DNA of 5,397 bases from Actinoplanes liguriensis (GTDB lineage Bacteria > Actinomycetota > Actinomycetes > Mycobacteriales > Micromonosporaceae), in NCBI GenBank assembly GCA_000715855.1, contig KL571418.1:9845-15241 (forward strand), written 5' to 3'. Every line of letters starts with the position of its first letter. The first letter of the stretch is position 1. The notes beneath the pieces were generated by a model. The model saw only the letters and a list, made by a program, of their open reading frames with translations, was not told the DNA's origin and did no database searches. The position numbers and the translations under genes are program-made. This document shows positions 1 through 5,397 of the stretch, piece after piece.

Positions 1-280
1 GCCGCAGCTCGTGCGCGACCGCGTGGGCGAGCGTCGACTTGCCGGTGCCCGGGTCGCCGGTGACCAGCAGCGGCCGGCGCAGGTGCAGCGCCACGTTGAC
101 CATCCGGACGGTGGTCTCCTCGGCCTCGTAGGACACCGCCGGTGCGTCGCGGGTCAGCTCGGCCGGCGGACCGCCGTCGAAGCGCCGCCACGGCGGGGGC
201 TCGGCCCGTCGCCGGATCCGCTCGCCGCCGGTGTCCGCGATCCCCGTGCCCTGGTAGATCGGGAACTCACCCACCTGCAT
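1..280 (-). CDS. MoxR-type AAA+ ATPase, N-terminal part (cut by the window's left edge)
   Basis: Ninety-three codons read from an ATG at 280 to the left edge; the rest is missing. A start-proximal segment (MQVGEFPIYQGTGI) is followed by a linker containing PPPWRRF, then the AAA+ core: a strand RPLLVTG and a Walker A loop GDPGTGKST at about residues 75-83, then the helix LAHAVAHELR. Walker B, sensors and arginine finger lie outside the window. The WRRF segment, the YEAE...VNVALHLRRPLLVTG stretch and the GxPGTGKST loop resemble MoxR ATPases encoded next to VMAP proteins (recognition from memory). The gene overlaps the end of the trypsin-VMAP gene by 14 nt, with a GAGGGG Shine-Dalgarno-like run just before the ATG inside that gene, so the two are very likely co-transcribed and translationally coupled. 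Inferred role: a cytoplasmic ATPase remodelling or switching the VMAP effector together with a vWA protein. AAA+ assignment is secure; the system assignment rests on context. Confidence 0.88.
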   Translation of the reverse strand, partial: MQVGEFPIYQGTGIADTGGERIRRRAEPPPWRRFDGGPPAELTRDAPAVSYEAEETTVRMVNVALHLRRPLLVTGDPGTGKSTLAHAVAHELR

Positions 281-2087
281 CACCCCTCGGTGGCGTCATC
301 AGCGGCCGCTGCGGCCGGCGGCCCGGATCGTCCCAGAACAGGACGACGTCGTTCCCGCACTCGGGATCTCCCTTGGCGGCCGCCTGCTGTCGCAATTGCA
401 AGATCTGCTCTGGTACGTCATCCCGCCGCGCCCCCACGAGCGCCGCCGTGATCGCCTCGCTCAGCCGGGCGCCGGCGCACTCGTCGTGGGCCACCCCGGC
501 CCCGCCCCCGCAGCCGTTCCGGCGCCACACCATGATCGAGATCCCGCTGTCGATGCCGACGTCGAGCACCTTCCGCAGCCGGGTCTGCCGTCGTGGGGTG
601 TCCGGCAGCACCACCGCGCTCAGCCCGGGGTCGAGCTCGAGCTCGGCGAAGAGCGCCGTCTTGTCGCGCTGCTCCTCGCAGGCCACGGTCTTCAGGGTGG
701 CCTCGCCGACCCCGATCCGGTGGCCCTCGAGCGCGTCCCAGCGCTTCTGCCAGACGGCGAGCAGCTCCTCGTCGTCCTCCTCGGCCGGATCCAGGTCGAA
801 CCGTTCCAGCCCGCGGACCACCACCGGATGGCTGAGCCCGAGCAGCGAGTAGAGGCGCCGGCCGGGCCACCGCTCGACCTCCTCGTCGAGCAGTTCCTGT
901 CTCTTCACCAGCTCGATCAGCACCGGCCGCCCGCCGGACCCGCCGCGCCGGACCAGACGGGGCAGTGACTCGCGCAGGTGGGCGCGGAGATCGTCCGGCG
1001 ATCTGTCCGGCCCCTCGGTGTCCAGCGAGGTCCAGTCGTCGCCGTCGAGCTTCCAGATCTCACAGCGGTAGCGCTGCTGGTTCGAGCCCAGCGGCCACAC
1101 GTGGACCAGCACCGACGACGACCGGGAAGGCTGGTCCGGGCCGGACCGCGCAACGGAGAGCCGGGCCTGCACCCGCTCCCGGTACGCGTCGTCCGGCGCG
1201 GAGAGCAGCGCCCACCGGCCGAGCTCACCGGCGAGCACCGGGTCGGCCGCGTGGGCCCGGCGCAGCGCGTAGGCCAGGACGTAGGGCAGCCCCTCGTCCG
1301 GCGGCGGCAGCCCGGCCAGCTCGGCGACCACGTCACCGTGGTCGTGCAGGGGGTGGGTGACCCGCGCCCCGGGGTCGTCGGTGATCGCCCGGTAGTCCGC
1401 GAGGGTCCCCTCGGCGGCCGGCAGCTTGTCGGCCCACTTCAGCCAGACACGGTTGCGGCGGTGGTGTCGCTCGTGACTGCGGCGCAGCGCCCGGTACTCC
1501 TCGGGCGGCATGATCCGGCGCAGCGCCCGGATCGGGACGGCCACACCACCGGCCGGCTCCCCGGTCTGCCGGGCCGCCTTGGTGATCCCGCAGACCCCGC
1601 CGGTCTCCGTGCTGAGCACCGGCCCGCCGGACATCCCGGCCTCGATCAGGTCGTCGGTGAGGCGGATCATCTCCGCGTACTCCCCGCGGTGCGTGTAGCG
1701 CCCGGAGACCGGCTCGGGCGACGACCCGTACACCCTGGCGTGCCCGATCGCGACGAACTCGGTCTCCGGTGCGGGCCGGTGGTCGTCCAGCCAGACCGAG
1801 TGGTGGCCGCCGTCCGGCAGATCGACCTCGACGACCGCGACATCCGGGTACGGCGTGATCGTCCCCGCCTCGCCCGGCACGGAGCCCCACCTGACCACGC
1901 CCCGCAGGTCCTGCCCCTGCCAGGTGACGGTGACCTCGGAACCGGGCGGGCCGGTCACGTGCGCGCAGGTCGCGATGGTGTTCGGGGCGATGAAGAACCC
2001 ACTGCCCTTGTCCCGCTCGGAGGAGATCAGGACCAGGCACTTCCAGAGCTGTTCGGTCAGGTGGGCGATGACGGGTGAACCGGCCAT
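267..2087 (-). CDS. Trypsin-like serine protease fused to a VMAP-C-like domain (VMAP conflict-system effector protein)
   Basis: A 606-aa protein with no signal peptide or membrane segment, so probably cytoplasmic. Residues about 15-200 form a trypsin/HtrA-type protease domain. GSGFFIAP leads to TCAHV (His43), YPDVAVVEV supplies Asp82, and AGMSGGPVLS supplies Ser153, with a later ITKAARQTG/GGVAVPI strand pair. The complete triad suggests an active enzyme. Residues about 215-310 are a helical, charged linker I cannot classify. After a Ser-rich hinge (about 319-325), residues about 326-600 resemble VMAP-C: RPVLIELVKRQELL, a WP motif, HPVVVRGLERF, VWQKRW, and a closing VVLFWDDPGRRP. VMAP proteins of vWA-MoxR-VMAP ternary systems carry this C-terminal domain behind an N-terminal effector. 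The ATG at 2087 was chosen because the frame upstream is arginine/serine-rich and non-coding in character, and the protease fold begins about 15 residues later. No strong ribosome site precedes it. The 3' end overlaps the MoxR-type gene. Protease call is firm; VMAP-C is recognition from memory. Confidence 0.86.
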   Translation of the reverse strand: MAGSPVIAHLTEQLWKCLVLISSERDKGSGFFIAPNTIATCAHVTGPPGSEVTVTWQGQDLRGVVRWGSVPGEAGTITPYPDVAVVEVDLPDGGHHSVWLDDHRPAPETEFVAIGHARVYGSSPEPVSGRYTHRGEYAEMIRLTDDLIEAGMSGGPVLSTETGGVCGITKAARQTGEPAGGVAVPIRALRRIMPPEEYRALRRSHERHHRRNRVWLKWADKLPAAEGTLADYRAITDDPGARVTHPLHDHGDVVAELAGLPPPDEGLPYVLAYALRRAHAADPVLAGELGRWALLSAPDDAYRERVQARLSVARSGPDQPSRSSSVLVHVWPLGSNQQRYRCEIWKLDGDDWTSLDTEGPDRSPDDLRAHLRESLPRLVRRGGSGGRPVLIELVKRQELLDEEVERWPGRRLYSLLGLSHPVVVRGLERFDLDPAEEDDEELLAVWQKRWDALEGHRIGVGEATLKTVACEEQRDKTALFAELELDPGLSAVVLPDTPRRQTRLRKVLDVGIDSGISIMVWRRNGCGGGAGVAHDECAGARLSEAITAALVGARRDDVPEQILQLRQQAAAKGDPECGNDVVLFWDDPGRRPQRPLMTPPRGDAGG

Positions 2088-2091
2088 GCCG

Positions 2092-2157
2092 TCACCGGGG
2101 CTCGGCGGCCGGCGACTCCGTGACCGCCCCCGGCTCCGACTCCACTGTGGCCCCCAT
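2092..2157 (-). CDS. Possible 21-aa leader ORF upstream of the trypsin-VMAP gene
   Basis: An ATG at 2157 opens 21 codons ending in TGA (2094-2092), four bases before the ATG of the protease gene. GGAGG (plus-strand 2167-2171) lies nine bases upstream of its ATG, a better Shine-Dalgarno than anything before the downstream gene. Nineteen of the 20 codons after the start end in G or C, as in real genes here. The acidic peptide (MGATVESEPGAVTESPAAEPR) has no recognised domain. It could be a leader that couples translation into the protease gene. It could also be the true N-terminus of that protein: it is one base out of frame, so a single-base error near the TGA would fuse them. Such a short ORF may also arise by chance. 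Confidence 0.35.
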   Translation of the reverse strand: MGATVESEPGAVTESPAAEPR

Positions 2158-2258
2158 GACCGCGCCCCTCCGCTTCGCTTCGCTTCTACGAGGTGACTCT
2201 TCGTGCAACCGTAGTGCCCCGGGTACACCCCGCAGAAGGCCCGAACGGGGATGAAGGG
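2158..2258 (-). promoter_or_regulatory. Probable promoter/leader region of the trypsin-VMAP operon
   Basis: This non-coding gap lies between the terminator of the secreted protease gene and the start of the conflict-system genes, so a promoter reading leftwards is expected here. A TACGGT hexamer (TAnnnT form, minus strand, about 2206-2211) could be a -10 box, but I see no convincing -35. The boundaries are inferred from position, not from a clear motif. Confidence 0.3.
2167..2171 (-). promoter_or_regulatory. Shine-Dalgarno GGAGG for the leader ORF
   Basis: Read on the minus strand, GGAGG sits nine bases before the ATG at 2157. It is the only strong ribosome-binding motif near the start of the trypsin-VMAP gene. 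It is preceded by three tandem copies of a GAAGC-type pentamer (plus strand 2171-2186). Confidence 0.45.
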
Positions 2259-2290
2259 CCGTCCGGGCGCACCGAGGCACGCCCGGACGG
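2259..2290 (-). terminator. Hairpin terminator after the secreted protease gene
   Basis: A perfect 11-bp GC-rich inverted repeat (CCGTCCGGGCG / CGCCCGGACGG, arms 2259-2269 and 2280-2290, 10-nt loop) begins six bases after the protease stop codon. There is no clear U-tract after it, which is common for actinobacterial terminators. It would separate the protease transcript from the downstream VMAP operon. Confidence 0.7.
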
Positions 2291-2296
2291 TTCCGG

Positions 2297-4522
2297 TCAG
2301 GCCGGCTCGAAACCGGTCAGGTGCAGCGAGAACGCCCGCAGCGAGCCGACGTCCGCCCCGGCCCGGTCGGCGACGGTGAACGTCCACGTTCCGTCGGCCG
2401 GGGACACCCGCAGCGCGGCGAGCGGGTCGTTCGGCTTCCACCTGCCGGTGAACGGCGCGTCGTCCGCCAGGACCGAGGCGAACGGCGTCGTCGCGGCGTC
2501 GTCGAACACCACCTGGCACAGGTTGTTCCCACCGGCGCCGGCCCGCGAGAACAGCGTCGCGACCCGGCCGTCCGGCGCGGTCAGCGTCCCGATCAGGTCG
2601 CCGGCCCAGGTGTGGTCGATGCCCACCGTCGCCGACGCGGTGCCGGTGGAGCAGGCCGTGCCGTCGATCGAGAACGTCAGCGAGGACGCGTAGCCGACGC
2701 CGCTGACGTCCACGGTGGCCGACACCCCGGCCGGATCGTTGTCCGGGATCGGCAGCGGCGCACCGCCCCAGGCGAAGTCCCGCACGGTCGCGGACGGCTG
2801 CCCGACAGTCACCACGACGGTGCCTGCGGTCGGCGAGAGGTAGCCGGCGAACGTGATCTTCACGGACAGCGTGACCGGCCTGCCGAGCGGATATCCGGCG
2901 GCCAGCTTCAGCGTGAGGTTCTTCGACTTCGAGGCGCCTGCGGCGATGCTCCCGTACGACACGGCGCGCGGCACGACGGTCGCCCGGCTGTCGTCCGTGT
3001 CGACCACGACGCTGACCCCGGTCGCCGTACCGTCGCCGATGTTGATCGCCGGCAGCGCCACCGTCGCGTTCTCACCCGGTTCCAGGTACGCGTCACCGTC
3101 CCCGGTCGTCGGCGTGACCGTCGGCGTCCCCACCTGCACCAGCGGCTGCGGTGTCGCGCCGGTGGTGCGCAGCAGCAGGTCGGCCCGGACCACGCCGTTG
3201 CCGGTGCGGTTGTCGTAGCCGGTCGGGGCGAGGTCGAGCGCGGACCCGGTGAGCGCCGACCGGATCTCCGCGTTGGTCAGCCCCGGGTTGCCGGAGAGCG
3301 CCAGCGCGGCGATCGCGGCGGCGTGCGGCGCCGCCGCCGAGGTGCCGAAGAACGGCGCGAAGTCCGGGATCGAGGTCAGCACGCCGTCGGCCGCGGTGAT
3401 CTCCGGCTTGTTCCGCACGGTGCCGCCGGTCGAGCTGAAGTCGCCCGGCGTGATCGCGGTCCCGTCGGCGTTGTAGAAGATCCGGCGCGGGCCGTCCGAG
3501 GTGAACCGCTCCGGTGTGGACTTCCTGGTGAAGACGTTCGGGTACGGCCCGGCCGGGTTCGCCGGGTCACCGTCCTCCAGGTCGAACGGCAGCGGCGCGG
3601 CGGCCGGCGCGGCGGCGACCGAGAACGCGCCCACGGCCGCGCTGTGCCCACGGGTGATCCCGGGCGTCGTGAACGCCTTGAGCGTCCCGTCCGGCGAGTC
3701 GGTGAAGCGCCCGCGGAACACGCTGAGCTGGAAGTACCGGTTCGCCCCGGAGTACTTCACGACGGCCAGCTTCTGGTTGCTCCCGGTGCCGGTCCGGAGG
3801 ATCTCGAACGGATCGTCGTCACCGTCCTGGGTGTCCTGCGAGAAGTCCGCGACGTTGCCCGCGGCGTCGATCAGGTACAGGTCGTAGTCGTTCGCCGACC
3901 CGCCCAGCGGATCCGCCCACCACAGCGAGGTCACGCGCTGCAGGCTGTTCGGCGACAGCGGCTCGAAGACCTGCACGCCGGGGCCCGGGTCGAAGTCGTG
4001 CGCCTGCCCGGCGAACTTGCCGATCCCGCGGCCGGAGTCGGCGAAGTCGCCCTCCCAGTTGCCGGACGTCCCGTCGAGCGTGTTGCCCTCGTTGCCGGCC
4101 GAGCTGAAGTAGAACCCGCCGTCCGCGATCACCGCGTTGACCGCCTGCGCCGGCAGGCCGTCCTGGAACGGGCTCTCGTGGTAGTACACGACGTCGTCCA
4201 CGATGATGTCGCAGCCCGCGGTGAAGCGCAGCGCCCGGATGTTGTCCGCGAAGCTCACCTCGCTGGTGAACGCGGTCGCGAAGCCGAGCCGGGCGTTCGG
4301 CACCAGGTCGTGGATGATCTCGAGCATCGCCGTGCCCTCGTCGCCACTGCCCTCCTGGCCGGTGAGCACGTCGACACCGGCCGGCAGATCACCGGTGGCT
4401 TGCGAGGCGGCCAGCGAGTCCACGCCGTCGGAGAGCGCGCAGACCTTCACCCCGATGCCGGTCACCTTGTAGCGAGTGCGGGCGGTGTCCGCCGCGTGCG
4501 TCCGGTCTCCCTCGGAGACCAC
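2297..4522 (-). CDS. Secreted subtilase-fold protease with sedolisin-like Asp-Glu-Ser triad and P domain (catalytic and C-terminal part, frame-shifted from its N-terminus)
   Basis: This frame holds the mature enzyme. Residue numbers count from the GTG at 4522, which is only the first in-frame start after the frameshift; the real start is upstream at about 5090. The catalytic domain runs over about residues 17-450: VCALSDGVDSL (Asp32); GSGDEGTAM (Glu62, where classical subtilisins have His in HGTH); DIIVDDVVY (Asp109/110, possible oxyanion acid); SSAGNEGN (Asn144); FGTSAAAPH (Ser395). An inserted beta-rich module containing NDYDLYLID (about 180-290) lies between the Asn and Ser motifs. Residues about 460-575 (DAYLEPGENATVALPAIN) look like a CARDB/NEW3-type beta sandwich. 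Residues about 595-739 form a P/Homo B domain (HTWAGDLIGTLTAPDG, DGTWTFTVAD). Restoring the frame gives about 930 aa. Inferred role: extracellular protein degradation; substrate unknown. A terminator follows closely. Family call is firm; whether the strain makes an intact enzyme is open. Confidence 0.85.
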   Translation of the reverse strand: MVSEGDRTHAADTARTRYKVTGIGVKVCALSDGVDSLAASQATGDLPAGVDVLTGQEGSGDEGTAMLEIIHDLVPNARLGFATAFTSEVSFADNIRALRFTAGCDIIVDDVVYYHESPFQDGLPAQAVNAVIADGGFYFSSAGNEGNTLDGTSGNWEGDFADSGRGIGKFAGQAHDFDPGPGVQVFEPLSPNSLQRVTSLWWADPLGGSANDYDLYLIDAAGNVADFSQDTQDGDDDPFEILRTGTGSNQKLAVVKYSGANRYFQLSVFRGRFTDSPDGTLKAFTTPGITRGHSAAVGAFSVAAAPAAAPLPFDLEDGDPANPAGPYPNVFTRKSTPERFTSDGPRRIFYNADGTAITPGDFSSTGGTVRNKPEITAADGVLTSIPDFAPFFGTSAAAPHAAAIAALALSGNPGLTNAEIRSALTGSALDLAPTGYDNRTGNGVVRADLLLRTTGATPQPLVQVGTPTVTPTTGDGDAYLEPGENATVALPAINIGDGTATGVSVVVDTDDSRATVVPRAVSYGSIAAGASKSKNLTLKLAAGYPLGRPVTLSVKITFAGYLSPTAGTVVVTVGQPSATVRDFAWGGAPLPIPDNDPAGVSATVDVSGVGYASSLTFSIDGTACSTGTASATVGIDHTWAGDLIGTLTAPDGRVATLFSRAGAGGNNLCQVVFDDAATTPFASVLADDAPFTGRWKPNDPLAALRVSPADGTWTFTVADRAGADVGSLRAFSLHLTGFEPA

Positions 4523-5090
4523 CGAGCCCTGGCTCGCCGGAGCCGCCGCGGGCCGCCCGCGCCTCCTTCGACTCCGTCGCCGGTTTGCTCCGCGGGTCGG
4601 TCTCTCGCGCGCTGATCAGCCCGTGCGCGATGCCGACCCCTGTCACGTCGGACCATCCGGCGATCGTGGTCAGGGCCCCGAGCGGCGCCTCGACCAGGAC
4701 CGTCCCGGTCGCCGCGGACGGATACCGGATCCCGGCGCCGACCTTCCGGAGCCGTCCGAGCAGATCGTCGCCGACCTTCTTCGCCCGCACCTCGACCCGG
4801 GTGGTCCCGGACGGGGAGACCTCGACTCCGGTGGACACCTTCGGCAGCGCGCTCGCCGCCACCTTCCCACTCCGTTGCCGGAGCTCGACCGCGAGCCGGC
4901 TGTCCAGCTTCCGCTCGGCGCCCGACATCGACTTCTTCAACCCCTGCAATGCGCCGATCTGCGCATATGCCCGATCCGTCGCGTCTTCCGGGCCCTTCGC
5001 GCCGGCCCCGGGCGCCCACACGCCCACGACGAGCACCCCGGCGGCAACCCCGGTCACGACACGGCGCAGCCCATTTCCCCTGACTCCCAA
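4389..5090 (-). CDS. N-terminal part of the same secreted protease: signal peptide and propeptide
   Basis: This frame carries the start of the protease gene. A short basic n-region (GLRR), a hydrophobic core (VVTGVAAGVLVVGVWAPG) and an AGA|K junction at about residue 31 form a Sec signal peptide. Residues about 35-165 (GLKKSMSGAERKLDSRLA, then TRVEVRAKKVGDDLLGRL and GTVLVEAPLGALTTIAGW) fit the propeptide of secreted subtilases. Real coding ends near residue 179 (about 4553). Beyond that the frame is out of register, becomes Arg/Gly-rich and stops at 4389, while the true sequence continues in the frame that ends at 2297. The start is a TTG at 5090 with a G-run (minus-strand GGGGGG) five bases upstream. 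No ATG or GTG is available in frame before the signal peptide, so the start is uncertain; a G-run length error there could also hide another start. Confidence 0.75.
   Translation of the reverse strand: MGVRGNGLRRVVTGVAAGVLVVGVWAPGAGAKGPEDATDRAYAQIGALQGLKKSMSGAERKLDSRLAVELRQRSGKVAASALPKVSTGVEVSPSGTTRVEVRAKKVGDDLLGRLRKVGAGIRYPSAATGTVLVEAPLGALTTIAGWSDVTGVGIAHGLISARETDPRSKPATESKEARAARGGSGEPGLGGLRGRPDARGGHRPHSLQGDRHRGEGLRALRRRGLAGRLASHR
4548..4560 (-). other. Frameshift site in the protease gene, within a 13-nt GC-only inverted repeat
   Basis: The two halves of the protease gene join only if one base is removed here. The sequence is a near-perfect palindrome (GCGGGC, one base, GCCCGC) containing GGG and CCC runs. 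Removing one base of the run at 4550-4552 gives a continuous reading ...SKEARAAAAPASQGSVVSEG... across the junction. Such sites are prone to single-base sequencing or assembly errors; a genuine inactivating mutation cannot be excluded. Confidence 0.75.
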
Positions 5091-5130
5091 GACAGCCCCC
5101 CACTGATAAACATCAATTCGACGTACGTGG

Positions 5131-5159
5131 ATGCTAGTTCTCTTGAGAGATCAACTGAA
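5131..5159 (-). promoter_or_regulatory. Candidate promoter of the secreted protease gene
   Basis: On the minus strand TTCAGT (5159-5154) and TAGCAT (5136-5131) are separated by 17 bases, a plausible but weak sigma-70-type pair about 40 bases upstream of the TTG start. The surrounding 5091-5196 region is clearly more AT-rich than the rest of the window and holds the palindrome ACGTACGT at 5121-5128, a possible operator. Confidence 0.3.
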
Positions 5160-5196
5160 CGTATTGAGCCGATCACTACCGGTCGATCCGCAACGA

Positions 5197-5237
5197 CGAG
5201 AGCCCGCCCTGCCGGAACGTGGCAGGACGGGCTCTCG
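5197..5237 (-). terminator. Strong hairpin terminator after the partial gene at the right edge
   Basis: A 17-bp stem with a single mismatch that can pair as G-U in one RNA strand (arms 5197-5213 and 5221-5237, containing CGAGAGCCCG / CGGGCTCTCG) and a 7-nt loop GGAACGT. It starts 13 bases after the stop codon of the right-edge gene and precedes the promoter region of the protease gene. No marked U-tract is seen. Confidence 0.75.
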
Positions 5238-5250
5238 CGGACGACGAGGG

Positions 5251-5379
5251 TCAGCAGGCGTGCGCGACGACCTTCGGCTCGTCCTTGGCAGAGGCCGGGA
5301 CGGTCACACAGGCGACGTCCTTGCCCGCGGTGACCTGAGCGACGCCCGGACCGACGATCTTGATCGAGACGCCCGGGAT
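5251..5379 (-). CDS. C-terminal 42 residues of an unidentified protein (cut by contig end)
   Basis: An open frame from the end of genomic sequence to a TGA at 5253-5251, followed closely by a strong hairpin terminator. The peptide reads IPGVSIKIVGPGVAQVTAGK, then DVACVTVPAS, and ends in VVAHAC. It is rich in Val with regular beta-like alternation and has two Cys, one of them the last residue. Nearly all codons end in G or C, which supports real coding. I do not recognise the family. The paired Cys and beta character would fit an exported or Ig-like domain, but that is a guess. Confidence 0.55.
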   Translation of the reverse strand: MPGVSIKIVGPGVAQVTAGKDVACVTVPASAKDEPKVVAHAC

Positions 5380-5397
5380 CTGTCTCTTATACACATC
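5380..5397. other. Tn5/Nextera mosaic-end adapter sequence at the contig end (artefact)
   Basis: The last 18 bases, CTGTCTCTTATACACATC, are identical to the start of the Nextera transposase adapter (Tn5 mosaic end) and unlike the GC-rich flanking DNA in composition. This is library adapter left on the contig end, not genome. Confidence 0.93.

Noticed and set aside
978..2078. A 366-codon open frame on the plus strand
   Set aside because: It is antisense to the trypsin-VMAP gene, is low-complexity and Arg/Pro-rich, and shows no motif.
2171..2186. Three tandem CGCTT pentamers
   Set aside because: Too short and few to call a repeat array; mentioned only with the ribosome site next to it.
2088..2519. 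Upstream in-frame extension of the trypsin-VMAP gene by 144 codons
   Set aside because: It would run through the terminator hairpin and into the end of the secreted protease gene, and its sequence is Arg/Pro-rich without coding character.
4389..4600. Programmed ribosomal frameshifting in the protease gene
   Set aside because: There is no slippery heptamer with a downstream pseudoknot, and secreted subtilases are not known to use it. A sequencing indel or mutation in the GC palindrome is simpler.
2321..4615. A 764-codon open frame on the plus strand
   Set aside because: It lies opposite the secreted protease gene. Its protein is Arg/Gly/Val-rich with no domain pattern, as expected for the antisense of a GC-rich gene.
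1..5397. tRNA, rRNA, CRISPR array, insertion sequence or prophage genes
   Set aside because: I looked on both strands and saw no cloverleaf, spaced direct repeats, transposase motifs or phage genes. The Tn5 end at 5380-5397 is adapter, not an element.

Overview
This is a GC-rich (roughly 70%) stretch whose codons end almost always in G or C. It looks like an actinomycete chromosome, possibly of the Micromonosporaceae; the genus is a guess. All supported genes lie on the minus strand, so the transcription order runs from the right edge (5397) to the left edge (1). The last 18 bases (5380-5397) match the Tn5/Nextera mosaic-end adapter, so the right edge is a contig end and real genomic sequence stops at about 5379.

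Right part, in transcription order: the last 42 codons of an unidentified protein (5251-5379), a strong 17-bp hairpin terminator (5197-5237), a more AT-rich promoter region (about 5091-5196), then a large secreted serine protease gene (5090 down to 2297). The protease has a signal peptide, a propeptide, a subtilase-fold catalytic domain with an Asp-Glu-Ser arrangement as in sedolisins, a beta-sandwich domain and a C-terminal P/Homo B domain. Its reading frame is broken once by a +1 shift at about 4548-4560, inside a GC-only inverted repeat. This may be an assembly error or a real lesion. The gene is closed by a perfect 11-bp hairpin (2259-2290).

Left part: after a gap of about 200 bp come a possible 21-codon leader ORF with a good Shine-Dalgarno sequence (2157-2092), a 606-aa intracellular protein (2087-267), and the N-terminal 93 codons of a MoxR-type AAA+ ATPase (280 to the left edge). 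The 606-aa protein joins an N-terminal trypsin-like protease to a C-terminal domain resembling VMAP-C. The ATPase start overlaps the protease stop by 14 nt. This pair matches the trypsin-VMAP/MoxR core of the NTP-dependent ternary conflict systems (vWA-MoxR-VMAP) described in multicellular bacteria. In those systems the MoxR ATPase and a vWA protein are thought to sense or switch, and the VMAP protein delivers the effector, here a protease. The vWA component is expected just beyond the left edge and cannot be seen. The secreted protease and the VMAP unit are separated by a terminator and are probably unrelated functionally.
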